Assembly (NCBI GenBank): GCA_033065855.1
Contig: JAVXUO010000983.1
Coordinates: forward strand, 124,001 to 188,000
Direction: 5' to 3'
DNA: 64,000 nt
From: Escallonia rubra
Lineage: Eukaryota; Streptophyta; Magnoliopsida; Escalloniales; Escalloniaceae
Part shown: positions 1-12,425 of the stretch, piece after piece
Numbering within the stretch: the stretch's first letter is position 1
Layout: each line of letters starts with the position of its first letter
Made by a program: the position numbers and the translations under genes
Notes under the pieces: generated by a model
Told to the model about the DNA's origin: nothing
Seen by the model: only the letters and a program-made list of their open reading frames with translations
The model's database searches: none

Positions 1-378
1 CCCTGTGCAGGGTTCAGTGTTTGCAGTTTACATTGACATGTGACCTTCAGTTAGTTAAGCTTTTTTATAAACAGGTTCAAGCTTCTGTAATGGAGAGATT
101 CTATCGTAGCTCCCTTGTTTCGTGATCATATAAGATACCTGTGTGTGTGTTCCAGGTCGGGTGGGTGGGTGGGGGAGGGAGATGAAACCACCTGTACTGT
201 TTTACGTGTAACTAAAATTTTCTTTCCAACTTTAGTTAACGGTAAATACATAACCTCTTGTGATTTATGAGAAAAGATTAAAAGTAAGAACTAGATGAAG
301 TACGTATACATGGTACTGCGGACAAAGTTGTTTTTTGTTGTAAGTCACATTTTCGCTTTTTTTTTAATCCTTTTTCAG

Positions 379-3300
379 CTCAAGAGCCTCTCGAAAAAGC
401 TAGGCTCTCCAAACCTCTGATTGGAGATGACGGGAGGGTTTATATATGTCTGAAAAGAGATTTGTTTGCTTTTGAAAGCAATGGTTCCATTGCTTGGACA
501 TTACCTCTCAATTACACTTGCAATGCTGATATAGCTCCAGTTCATGGAGGTTCAAGAAAGGTAAGGGAGGTGGTTTTGCTCTTTTGCTCAAGCACTAACA
601 TCTTTATGAAGGTGGCTATTTGTGTACGACTTCTTCAGTTTCTGGGATTTTACTGTCTTCTATTAAATACATGCAGGGGGTTGGGGTGGGGGGTGGCATA
701 CAAACTGTACGCATTTTCTGCCATGTTTGTAGCTTTTCTTATTTTCATATGATTTGGGGAGGTCCTTAAGACTTGGTTACTTTCCAATTTCTACTCTTTG
801 CTATCGTACCAATTTGCACCAATTGTCTTATCTCTGGTTCATAGTAAGTGGTATATCGAAGATGTGATAAGACTTGCCGACGTCGTTTAAGACATATAGT
901 TTGTGATTGGGATTCTAATAATAATGGTGGAGCTCTTCTATAAACTGTATGCATTTTCTGCCATGTTTAGCTTTTCTAATATTCATACGATTTGGGGAGG
1001 TCCTTAAGACTTGGATATTTTCAAATTTTATAGGTCTTTGCTATCGTACCAACTTGCACCAAATCTCTTATCTCTAGTTCATAGTAAGTGGTATAACGAA
1101 TATGTGATAACACTTACCAACATTGTTTAAGTTATATGGTTTGTGAGTGGAGTTGTAATTATAATGGTGGAGCTCTTCTTCTGTCATCCCAAACTCAGTG
1201 GATAGAGTACCTAATGCTTTGAAATATCAGCAAGATGCCAGAGGGCAGAGGCAGGGCTTCAAAGCTGAACTGGCAATTAGCTTAGTTGATATCTGTAACG
1301 GAGAAAATTCATTGGTTGGAGAAACTTACGTAGGGTTTCTCCAAATTTTTAATGAGGGCGAGAATTGACTACATGGCCCTATTCAATTTTTTGTTTATTC
1401 TCAAATTGATCTATTATTGAGGAAGCTTAGTGTGGACTGTGGAGTAAAGCACTGTCAAAGAGAGGAGCAACTTGCTTTTAATTGTTTCCTTTGAAGAGAT
1501 GACATGATCAATATGGACATGTTAGAATTTAACTGTGATATGGTAACCTGAACAAGTGTCAAAATTGTAGGGCCAAATTGAATAGGCCATAGGGTGCATG
1601 TGTGTGTGTCGGTGTCGGAGCCAATGCTGAGTACTTCTGTATAAGTTGAGAACATCAAGGTCATTTGCGAAGCGCGTATCTTAAAGGCACCTCTGTCTCT
1701 TGACTGTGAATCTTGATCGTGGTAACCTATTTGGAGAAAGGAAGCATGCATGAGTTAGATTGCATAAGAATTCCTAATACTGAATCACTCTGTCTCAGTT
1801 TACCATCCAAAAGTTGGATTAGAACAACTGGCCATGATTGAAGCCCTATAGAAGTTTATAAGCATAACATAGTCAAGCTTAACACGTTGATCGGATATGT
1901 TTGTTAAAGTCAGTGCCATTAACGATCTATATAATACAAAATAGCGCTCTCTCTGCGTTACTGCATATTCCAGCTTTCAATCTATTCGTCTACTCGAGTG
2001 CCATTGATTGTTTCTCTGGACTACTGAGGATTCTTGCTCTCAATTAGAGGCAACTGAGTTAAAAATGTGTTTACTGATTTTGATGTGGTATTCTGACATA
2101 AAGTAGGCAGCACTTATTTCCGAAATGCATGCCCGACCCTTCTAGTCACATTCTTATATCTTCTCTTGTTGGCTTGTTATATCATTAGCTTCTTCCTCTT
2201 CTTCTTTTTTCTGTATGATTTTCCCCCTGTTTCTTGGCATGTATTTAGATGATGTTGTTGCTTAATAGTGAGAGCTGCATGAACATGACATTTGACATAT
2301 ATGCACCTCTGTATAAACGATGTTCCTTTTTCTAATTAATTCATTTGATACTATGTTGCATATTCAATTTTTAGTGGTATTTCCGAATAAGTAACGCATC
2401 ACTTAAGAACAAATAGCACCTTCAGTATGTAAATCAACCTCCATGCGTGAAATTTTGTTGCATTATAGGAGTTTATCCTTTGCATATTTTGACCTTTAGC
2501 AAACTTTGCACTGGCAGGTATATTTGGTTGCAGAAAACAGAGTATTGAAAATTAATACTCTGAAAATTGGAACTTCGGAATCTCCTGGAGAAGTATTTGT
2601 TGGCCCAGAACCTGGTGCAGAAGGACTGGGTGAAATAATTGGGCTCTCAGTAAGCATATCAAGTTCATGTGTCCTCATCAACGTCCAAAATAGGGGACTC
2701 TTTGCATACAGGTTACATGGGCAACTGCTTTGGAGTGCTGGTCCTGTGCTTAATCAATCTGGCTACCGTCAGGGTTGTAGGAGAAACATCTCGGACTGTT
2801 ATTTTACGTCAGTCCCTGTTATTGATCAATGTGAAGCTAGTATATATGTAAGATCTGATCAGCCAAATTATACTCCTTTTCTCACGTTTTATCTCGGGTA
2901 GATTTTGGCGTTAGATATTAACTTATTTATTTAATGCACTTTTAATGAGTTGGATGATGAATACTTTTATATGTATGGCACGTGCGTGTGTCATGGAAAT
3001 TACTTTGGAAAAATGGTCGTGAAATAAATGTAGTTTTGTGTTGCCCCAGGACAGGTTTAACTTGTCAAATTCACTTTCCTTTGTATGCACCATATTTCAC
3101 TGATATGGTGTATTTATGTTGTACTTGCAGATTTCAAACACTGAAGGAGAACTATATGCCTTGTCAGTTCGAAGTCCTCATTTTAAGTGGATCCAGGACT
3201 TTAGTTCATTGGACAAGTTTTTTACTATCACTCCTGGAAACAACGGCCGCTTGTACATCACTATCCCAGCTAGAGCTCTTGTTCTTGCACTAGATGTTTC

Positions 3301-6300
3301 TAGAGGAACTGTCCTGTGGCAGAGAAGAATCGGGCCATTACCTACAGCAGATTGCACTCCAGTTGTAGATTCTAATGGTAAATTGATTTCCTGTCTTACA
3401 AGATGAATCTACTTTCGCAAAATGGTCTGTCCTATGGCAGAGAAGTATCTGGCCTCGCTTATGCCACTTTGATTAACTATAACAGGTTGGGTTTCTATTG
3501 GTTCTTTGGATGGATTCATCTATTCATTTTCACCAATTGGGGATCTAAAGAAATTTCCAAAAGTAGCTACAGTGGAATCAGTGGTTCAAGTAAGTCCGCT
3601 TCTTGATTGCTCAGGGTATGCAGTTTATATATCTCAAACAGAGATGGAGGGCAAGATTAGCCGAACAATTGGTGAATACACTTACGTCTCAGCGATGAAA
3701 CCGAAAAATATTGTCTTCACCATGCTTGTTCCAGCAACCGGATCCATCTATTGGTCTGAAAGCTATCCTGGTGATCTGAATTTTTATAATCTTCCTTGCT
3801 GTTCCATCCTCATGATTTCAAAATGCTTCTTTAATTACTGTACATACTTTAATCATTTTTTGTTAATGACTCTGTAGGTCCATTATCATCCTTGTTGTCC
3901 AAAAGTGATCTGCGACATTTTGTACTGGATGAGAGGATTCTTCTTGCTTTTTTTACTGCTTTAAGTAAGTTTGTCTCCTTAACCACATACCTTACAGAGT
4001 TCATTGGATGCATATGGTATGAGTTTTGTAGCTTGAGAAACTGTTTGCATGTTGATTTTAGGCTAAATATGAGGTTTTTTTGTTCTTATTATTCTTCTTT
4101 TTCTTCAGTCTTCGATTATGAGGGATTGTTCTCTATCTACACCTACGCACATCAGCATTTGTACATCACTGTTTCCTCGAATAGGAGTGCTTTCCTATGT
4201 GCCTAACAGACATACCGCATGTGTTAACTGGGGCAGGAACCATGAAAGAACCTCTATCTCAAGATGTTAAAAGGAGTTTTATGCTGAAAAATCGTTATTG
4301 ATTGGCCGATTTTGCCTCATAGGCATCTATTTGAAGATCAAGCTTTTCCATCTAAGCCACAAGAATATTAGTAGAGCCTGTGATTACTCTTCAGGCTTGA
4401 GTATACCATTTAAGCATGCGCACTACGACTATTATCCAAGGGACAGTGGCTAGCTGGTTATGAATTAGACTTGCTTTATACCTTCTGTCTTTATATGGGA
4501 AAGGTAGTGTCCTGCTCATCCAACATACCTATAAAAGGACTGGCTGCTGCTCCAGTCTGGGGGCTTCCCTTTGATTATGAGCAAACATATTTCCTTCATA
4601 GACCGATTAGAGTTAGAATTACATTACCTGGCAAAAGAAAGCAAAATGGACAATTTGCCAGCTACTAATCTTCATAGAATAAAATAATTTATTAGCTTAT
4701 ATAATAGATGAGCTCCAACCGGGTTGCAACAGGAAAAGAAAGCCCAGGATCTAGAAGCCACCGTCCGGGAGCAGCAGAAAATGAGCTTGATTTGTTTTCC
4801 CACTGGGGCGGTAAAAGAATAGTCAAAAAGTCTGTTTACAATCCAAAACTAATCAACTGGAGTTGCAGAATATAGGGTTTGACACACGGTTTAGGGTTTA
4901 ACTCTTGTTAATGATGATTTAAATTCGGGAAAATGACAAATGACCTCTCAAGTATTTTGGGTTTGCATGTCAACCCCCTCGGGTATTAATTATGACAATT
5001 GACCCCCTTTATCTACCAATTTGGTGCAATCGAGTACAATTTGTCAATTTTAGACAATTGATTGATGAATTGGCCAAGGCAAAAGACACAAATGCCCCTT
5101 ACTATGATAGTTTCCATTCCTTATCTATCTTCCTCAATTTTCATCACCAAGCACCATCAGTGTCCATCACTACCACACCCACACCCACAACCACCCCCAA
5201 CTCAAGCACCACTACCTCCAACCACCATCAAACCTACAGCCATTACACTCAACCACCCCTAACTTAAGCACAACCACCACCATACTCAGAAATGTCGCAA
5301 CCAAAGCCATCAGTACCACCACCCACCCCAACCACTAAACCTCCACCGTACTCGATCTGCCTCCAGAGAACCCATCTGTATCACCACCAGCACACCAAAC
5401 CAACCACCAATCTCAAACTGCCACCACAAACCCATCAGTACTACCACCAACCACCAAACCCACCATCAACCCCAACTACCAAACTGCCGCCGTCACCAAA
5501 CCAAAACCACCGTACCACAACTGTCCTCAACAACGCGGCAATACCCAAACGTTTGAAATCAGCAACCAAACCCACCACCACACGCCGCCACCACAACCAA
5601 TTACAAAAAATAGTCTACAGCCACCGAACCCACCACCTCACGCCGCTACAGAAAATCATGACAAAAAATAACCCAGATCGACAAGGCGAGGGGGGAAGGG
5701 AAGGGGGCGTTAGTCGATGATGGTGGCAGCAGGGGAAGGAGGGTGGTGGGGGGGGGGGTGGTGGGGGGTGGGGGGGGGGGAAGGGAAGGGACACCATTTG
5801 TTCATTCTGGTGGCGGCGTGGAGTGGGGGAGAGGGAGAAGGGCGTTCGACTATTGAGGGCGGTGGCAGGCATGAGGAGAGGGAAACGGTGATTCAGTTAG
5901 GGTTTTATAGCGTGCTTCATAATTTTCATAGATAGGCATTTTAGTGAATGTTAGGGGTATTCTTGGGGTTTCATGTCAAAATTTAACCGGTTGTAATTAT
6001 TGATAAATGAGGGGGATCAATTGTTAAAATTAATATCCGAGGGGGTCGACTGGCAAACCGAAGTACTTGAGGGGGGTAATTTGTCATTTGCCTTTAAGTT
6101 CTTGCTCAAGTAATAATCATACATGATTTTGCTTGAATAGAGTTGCAACTCCTGATTCATTAATCGTCATACATAGGTGATGATTTTCTTGAATCAGAGT
6201 TGCATTTCCCCTTTTAATTTTCATAGCTTGTATGGAATCAAGTTGAGTGTGTCTCTGAGAGACTGATTAACAAGAAATGGAGAGCTTTGTTTGCACTATA

Positions 6301-7836
6301 CTTGTTTTACCCTTTTTCTTAACCTTAAAAGTTTGTGACTTGTGAATGAGAGAGATCAACTACGTTTAACCTGAAAGTCTCTCTTTCGGAGAGTTGATTA
6401 AACTCTTAGCAGATGAAACAATGATCATATAGGATACAGTTTTAGTTTAATTGGACTACGTGGTTCCACACACTCCCAAGTTTGTTAGGAGACTTTCATT
6501 TGGGGGAATCTTCGGTAACTTTTTGAAAATTTTTATTTTCTTCTGTTTAATACTTTATCTATACTTTATTAAGATGTCCTTAATTATTTCCCATATGGTG
6601 CAGATGTGGGCAATCCACTTCCATGCCGTACCACACGTAATAATCTCATCTCTGTCACATGATTGGACTCTGTAGATATAAATACATTGCTTCATATATA
6701 TTTCTTATCACCAGGCCAGAAGCTTGCATCCAGCTGCTCCCAAGCAACGCCCAAGCGTGTGGGCATTTACACTGGTAAGTTTCAACTCTATCGTGTGATA
6801 GAAACAATCCATCAACTGTTTGATCACCAGTATTTTTATGATTATATGCAGGTAATGAGAGGGCAATTATGTTGTTCCTTTTACTGGAATCTGCAGTTTT
6901 GCTAGTACTCGCAGCACTGGTACGATTTTGTTTTGTGTTTTGGAGGAAGAGGAAACTGCAAGATCAAGACCTTGGCAAATTTTTAGAAAAGAGAGTAAGT
7001 CCATAATTTTCTGTTTGCTTCAATAGAGGAAGGAGGATATACCTGGTGCTAGACTGTATGAAATGAATATAAAAATGTTGCGAATAGGTATAGTATCATC
7101 ACAAGAGGGAAATGAAAAGAAGTTGAATTAAGTTTAGACTTGTAAGTTGTGACTGACAAAAGGAAACAGTTTTTTTGTTCGTTTGGAACTTCGTTCAGAA
7201 ACAAATTTATTTTTGGAAAGGTAATCCTGTGTCCATGTCTTGCGTTATCTGCTTATCCAGCGTTCTCTGCGGCTTCAAAAGAAAGCATTTGATAGGACGA
7301 TTACGGAGCTTGAACAGAAAGCTACAGAGGAAGCAGTGGGCAATGACGTACTTGAAAAACTTGGCAATATGGTAAGAGAAAGGGAAGGTATAGAGAGGAA
7401 GCTCTTGACGACCTATAGTTTAGGAAGGGATAAAGCTGGCTCACGGTCAAAATCCCTCCTCCCATTATATAGTGGGAAGACAAGGAGCTATTCCTTTCAA
7501 GGTGCTAAAAAGGAGAGTGTTACCATTTTTCACACACTCAGCGATACTTCTTCAGAAGATGGCAGCAGTGAGACAGATGCAGAAAAGGAATCCTTTGACG
7601 ACAAAGAGTCAGCAGTCAAGGCAAAAGCAAAGGTGCCTACTGAGACAGAGAGCTCTAGTGATGACGATGCTTACGGCACCTATTATCGAGAAAGTCCATC
7701 AGGGTCAACATCAGGATCAAAAGGATATACAAATCCATTATTCACGGAGCATGCAGTCAGTGAACCTTGCGAAGTGGAAGCTGCACAAAGTGGCAGTAGG
7801 AGCATAAGAAGGAGAACCTTGCCTTCTACTAACTAG
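379..7836 (+). CDS. GEX3: GAMETE EXPRESSED 3-like protein, 5' end outside window
   Basis: Predicted plasma-membrane protein with an extracellular PQQ/quinoprotein-type beta-propeller; Arabidopsis GEX3 is expressed in gametes and affects micropylar pollen tube guidance (family knowledge). Exons read here: 379-560, 2518-2847, 3131-3377, 3486-3770, 3878-3964, 6604-6636, 6715-6774, 6852-6994, 7261-7836; codon phase is kept through every junction. The first exons carry propeller-blade motifs such as GDDGRVYICLKRDLFAFE, GRLYITIPARALVLALD and GSLDGFIYSFSPIGD. A cysteine-containing juxtamembrane stretch (GNPLPCRTTRQKLASSCSQ) precedes one hydrophobic helix (AIMLFLLLESAVLLVLAAL) and a basic stop-transfer (FWRKRK). 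The tail is a short coiled coil followed by a Ser/Asp/Glu-rich cytoplasmic region ending at the TAG at 7834-7836. Start codon and signal peptide are not in the window. The 2.6-kb intron 3965-6603 contains a DNA transposon. Confidence 0.82.
701..1180. repeat. Tandem duplication, unit about 240 bp, two copies
   Basis: Two adjacent copies begin near 701 and 941, both containing GCATTTTCTGCCATGTTT, GGGGAGGTCCTTAAGACTTG, CTTTGCTATCGTACCAA and AATGGTGGAGCTCTTC at a constant 240-bp offset. They differ by scattered substitutions. They lie in the intron between the first two visible exons of the GEX3-like gene and do not code. Confidence 0.85.
4927..6092. mobile_element. Non-autonomous Mutator-type DNA transposon with about 95-bp TIRs
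   Basis: The left end (GGGAAAATGACAAATGACC...) and the reverse complement of the right end (GGCAAATGACAAATTACCCC...) align over roughly 95 bp. Both include the CAAGTA(C/T)T, CCCCCTCGG(G/A)TATTAATT and ACAATTGA(C/T)CCCC blocks. The flanks tttaaattc (4918-4926) and tttaagttc (6093-6101) are a 9-bp target duplication with one mismatch. The interior is low complexity: ACC/CCA-rich at 5140-5600 and long G runs at 5690-5790. No transposase is present, and the Pro/Thr-rich open frames look like by-products of the composition. It sits in intron 3965-6603 of the GEX3-like gene. Confidence 0.8.
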
Positions 7837-9720
7837 AGGAATTTAGTGTTCACGGTTAGTAGTTTTAGCTGTCCTGCTCTTCATTTTCTAGGATGGCTGG
7901 ACCTTGTTCAGACAAAGTTTTTGTTGTTTAAAGTGTTACCATATGCACTACGTGAAAATACCTCTTTTGTGCCCGTTTTGCTGTGGAATTATTTTGCATC
8001 ATGCTCTGTGGCCAGTCATGCAAGTTTTTTGAGAGAATGAAGAAATATATGCCATGATAGAACCCATACAACCGAAGGTCATTTGTTTAATTACAAAACC
8101 AAAAGGAACAACTAAGGAAATTTAAAACACAGATACATTTTTTTAAAGAGAAAATAAATAAATAAAACACAGATGCATAAGCCTAGGAACAAAACACCAC
8201 GAAGGCACGGATGTCAGAGCTGCGTGATAGGTTGTACTTCAGCAAACCATTCTTGTATCAAACTATGACCTGAATTTATAGCAAAGGAACGTTGATGATA
8301 GAGTTAATACACAATTTGTCCCTTGGCCCAATCATGCAAGTTAGGCGGCTGGCTTAGCAGGTTGTATGCATGTCACCTGTCGATAATACAATCAAGATGG
8401 CTGAACAAATTGCAAGTACACACAAGCTAAAACTAAATGTTGGCGCGTCTTGAATGTTGTGGCATTGTGCCTGGACCAACTCATGGCCAGTTCCAGTTTC
8501 GATAATCCTACGACGTTAAGAATAATCTGACGTCGTTTTTCGAAGTCATTTTCTATCTTATGGATTCAACTCCATTTCTTTTATAGTTGTGATAATCTAG
8601 TCAATTGCACAAAAACATAAAAAAACTCACGTTGAAAAGTATCAAAAAGGTGTCATTTAAGATCTTTGACAAGAGAAACTTTGTGTAAGTGGGTAATAAA
8701 TGCAAAAAGTGTTTCTTTTACAAAAAATGTTGTGAGGGTTTCTTTTTTATCATAATGATAGTGTTTTTCTAATCCCACAATTCCCTTAATCCTTGTTGCC
8801 TTTGAATACTTATAAAGTATGAACTACTCTGATTTGAAGTCCAACGGCATATGCGGTGTCATTGGTGACACCCTAAAGTTCTTATTATCGGTTGGATATT
8901 GATCATATTATTATTTAACTGTTCAGTTAGCTACTCGCTTAGAGTGTTTTGTCCTCCTCCCACACCCTTAACCCCCAACTTCTGCAGGTGATTGACACTA
9001 TAGGTGAATTTAGTGACCACTACAAAGGCCGATTACCTGGTAATATTTGAAGGACAATACTCTGAGCCATAGGGAGTGCAATTAAAGCCATCTAAAAAAA
9101 TCTCCATATCATTTTCTATTGCTTCTAAAAGTTGAATCGGAACCATGGCTAGAGGAATATATGGATTAAAAAAGACAAAAACAAGTCAATTGTTGAAAGA
9201 GTTCGAGAGATGACTCGAAACTCAAGTCAGAGCGTAAGTATAGAAAAACTTCTGAAAAAAGACAAGAGAAAGACTGTACATGTTAACGTAATTTGCAAAC
9301 GTTGAGGTCCGTTGAATTGATCATCCTTAACGCACTATAACAAGTTAGCTAAACTGAGAAAGACATACATAATCGGTTAGTTAGACGTCTCGTTCTTGAT
9401 AGACATCAACCGAACATATTCTCTCTTTTGAATATCCTCGTGGTAAAGCTACGGGGATGCTCATTGGTTGTTAACTCTTTTTTATTTGTCGCAACCATAT
9501 AAATTTTTTGTTCAACAATTTTCTAAGCGAGTTGACACGTTGAATAGCATTACTCGAAAAGGAAATCAAATAGATTTGGGTAGAAAAGAGAAAAGGACAT
9601 ATCGGTAATTATCTGACAAAAGACGGCTTAGATTTGTGTTGAATCTAAAGACCACGTTTCAACGTTGAATTAGAGAACGTCGGTTAAGTTGTCTGCTCCG
9701 GCGATACACACGATCACTAG
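7837..9720. other. 3' UTR of GEX3-like gene and intergenic spacer
   Basis: The first roughly 200-300 bases should be the 3' UTR of the GEX3-like gene. The rest is AT-rich with no convincing coding exon, RNA gene or terminal repeat that I can see. The last few hundred bases should contain the promoter of the ZCCHC8-like gene, but no clear TATA box stands out. Confidence 0.5.
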
Positions 9721-9858
9721 AAGGACCCTTCGTCTTCCTAAATCTGAAAGCCCAGATTTGTCTCATATCCATTTGCCCAGATTCTCGCTGCGAGCCCCTT
9801 AAGCTTAAGTCTCTCTCTCTTATCGGCGTGCGCAATCACTGAAGAATCTTCCGTTTAG
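9720..9858 (+). other. Probable 5' UTR exon of the ZCCHC8-like gene
   Basis: A pyrimidine-rich leader (TCTCTCTCTCTTATCGG) ends in TTCCGTTTAG followed by a strong donor GTAAGTTT at 9859. The next acceptor that fits is TTTGTATTCAG ending at 16641, directly before the first coding exon. The transcription start is a guess, and the 9859-16641 intron is an inference not tested with RNA. Confidence 0.4.
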
Positions 9859-11997
9859 GTAAGTTTACGCTTTTCGATCCTAACTTGAGAGTTTGAGTAA
9901 GAGAAAAGAAATGGTTCAGGAAAGAAAAAGCATTAGTATCTTTTTTTTTCTTACTTGCTGCGATGATGTACTTGGACCAAGGAAGTTCTTGGATTCAAAC
10001 TTGTTTGTTCTTGCCTAAATTTATTGCTTTGCAAAATCAAGTTGTATGTAGTTTGTTGCAAATCGTTACACGCGGAATGGTGCCATGCCTTTCTTGTAAA
10101 TAGCGTTGTGGACATCTGATTTAGACTAGAATCTTGTGGTTAACTACCAATTGTGGCCTATTATTTAAATTCTAGTTGATGGATAGCTAATAGCGTTGTG
10201 GACAGCTGAAAGTTACTTCCTGATTTGGTTAGCTGTTGATTGATTAAGTGTCGGCCAATTTGTTGTTTGGAACTCCAACTTGTTCTGGCTACTCTAGCAA
10301 CCAAGTATTTTGAAAATTGGGACCCATTCTTTTCAAGCACTTAACCACATCACGTTGGGAGACAAATTTAGGGACCAGGGGTGAGGTCTTGACTGCAATT
10401 ACGCATCAATGTGCTTATATGTAGCTGTAATGCGGTGTAACATTTAAGCCATGAATGGTTTTTTCAGCTTGAACTGATGAATCTAGCAAACCGCCAAAAT
10501 GAAATATAGTTTGACTTCATATTTTGCGAGTATATTTACTGTTTAGGGTTGGGTTATTCCTGTAACTTAGGTGATTTGATAGAAGTGATAAATCTATCTT
10601 AGCGTGGTCAACAAAAATGTGTGCAGCGTGTTTCTTGATAGTTGTTAGAAGTAAGGTGGACCATACATTAAATTCGCTTGCTTATCCTAACTTCTAAGCC
10701 TGAATATGAGGATGTTTGTTTCTCTGTATTCCCAATACAGGGAAGGCATGTAAGTTTTTGGCTGGGGCCTCCGGTCGGGCGTCTTACCAGTGTTCACTTA
10801 GGTCTTCTTATGAAAAAAAAAAAGCATAACCTGTTTGGGTTAAATTTTCGAGTGCTTTGAGCGTAGATTAGCGGGATGGAAGAGACGTCACCGAAAAAGC
10901 ATCCTCTATAGCCTACCATATTGCTCAGAGGCTGCAAAGATTAGAATGTGAGTTCTCCTGATGGAGAGAAGAAGTACCATTAGGTCAATTTCGATAGTGT
11001 TTGCCCACCGCTCTAACATGGTGGTTTAGGGATAAAAGATTTGAGGATCTTTATCTCTGTTGCTTGGTAAGTGGTTGCGGAGATTCTTGTCGGAGGATGG
11101 GGATTTATGGAGATTAGTAGTGGTGAGTAAGTACGGGGTTGGGGACATTTAGAGAGGTAGAGATTCCTTGCGGCGTAAGTTTATGGGTGGCCATTAGCCA
11201 TGGCTTCACCACTTTTCGGAAGCATAACTGTTACTCTGTTGGGTGTGGTTTGCGGGTGCGGTTTTGGCTTGATCTCTGCTGTTCAGAGAAGCTGAGCAAC
11301 TCAATTCCGTTGTATTTAGGCTCGCTGTTGACAAGGATTGCTTTGTGTTGATGTTCTCGTTCGTTGTTGTGAGGTGCCTTGATAGTAACCTGCTTTTAGG
11401 AGAAATTTCCGGGACTGGTAGATAAACATGGTCGTTTTCTTTAGCCGTCAAGCTGTCTTTATTCAGTCAAGTGTAATCCTAGGATAGGGAACAAGGTAGT
11501 TTGGACCGGCAGTTCTTTTGGTTATTCTTGGTCAGATTTTATTAGGGTTAATTACTCACGGCACCCCTGAGGTTTACCCTAAATTACACACGGACCCCCT
11601 TATCTTTTGAAAATTACACTCCGCTCCATTTCTTCGACGGTGTTAACGGTGGGACGCAAAAAGACATTTTTACCCTTGTATATTAACTACACAGTATCGT
11701 CTTGGATTTTGGAGGGACTGTTTTGGAGGTTGCGGCGGACGGTGCTTCCAATGGAGGGCGACGGTGTCAGGCATGCGGCTTTGGGTTCACAAGTGATGAA
11801 GTCGTGCGGTGTTCGGTGTCGCAGTGGTGCGCGGGGGTGTTGGGCGGTACTTCCGGTGAGGGGCGTGGCCGGAGAATGAGGGGTGGTTGACCACGAGATG
11901 GCACCGAAGATGGCGTAGATGATAAATCCCGCGCGGTGGTGGCTGCGGTGCGATGGTCGCCGCTGTTGTGTCGTGGTGTACACTGTAGGCGACGGCG

Positions 11998-12130
11998 GAG
12001 AAGAAGCCGGCGGAGGAGAAGAAGCCCACCGTCGCTGAGAAGGCCTCCTCCGAGAAGAAGCCCAAGGCCCGCAAAAAGCTCCCCAAGGAGGCTGGCTCCG
12101 CCGCTGCGGGAGACAAAAAGAAGAAGAAGG
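11998..12130 (+). pseudogene. Captured fragment of a histone H2B N-terminal tail
   Basis: In the frame starting at 11998 the sequence reads EKKPAEEKKPTVAEKASSEK, then KPKARKKLPKEAGS and AAAGDKKKKK. This is the Lys/Ala/Pro-rich tail typical of plant H2B, including the KKLPKE...AAAGDKKKK signature. No start codon precedes it, and the histone fold that should follow (KK-ETYKIYIFKVLKQVHPD in the family) is absent, so it cannot make a histone. Codon-like GC-rich composition contrasts with the AT-rich intron around it. It was presumably acquired by the Pack-MULE. Confidence 0.75.
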
Positions 12131-12425
12131 CAAGCAGCGCCGCTAGCGCACCCTCGCCCCATCACAGTCACCCCACGGCAGCTCCTCCGAGAAAAAATCG
12201 GTGCCATACCGATTGGAGATGGACTTGGTGCAGACGGTGTTTGTGTCACATCCGTCAGGGCCCAGGCTCATGCCGTCTCCATCACCGCCGAGCAGACCTG
12301 CTCCCTCTTCGAGCAGAAGCACGCCTCCCTCTCTTCCGAGTTCGCCGCTCTCCAATCACAGCACTCGTGGCTTGCCTCCTTCCTCGAACAGAGCCTCGCC
12401 GAGCTTGTCCAGCTCCAGGCGGGGA
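12130..12425 (+). pseudogene. Second gene-like fragment inside the Pack-MULE, parent unknown
   Basis: GC-rich sequence with an uninterrupted amphipathic frame from about 12255: VRAQAHAVSITAEQTCSLFE, then QKHASLSSEFAALQSQHSWL and ASFLEQSLAELVQLQ. This looks like a coiled-coil piece of an ordinary protein. I do not recognise the parent gene. It abuts the H2B fragment, which would make the element a two-source chimera, or both pieces could come from one unusual locus. Confidence 0.4.

Noticed and set aside
4992..5935. Several Pro/Thr/His- and Gly/Trp-rich open frames
   Set aside because: They reflect ACC- and GGT-type simple sequence inside the transposon, with no domain and overlapping frames on both strands.
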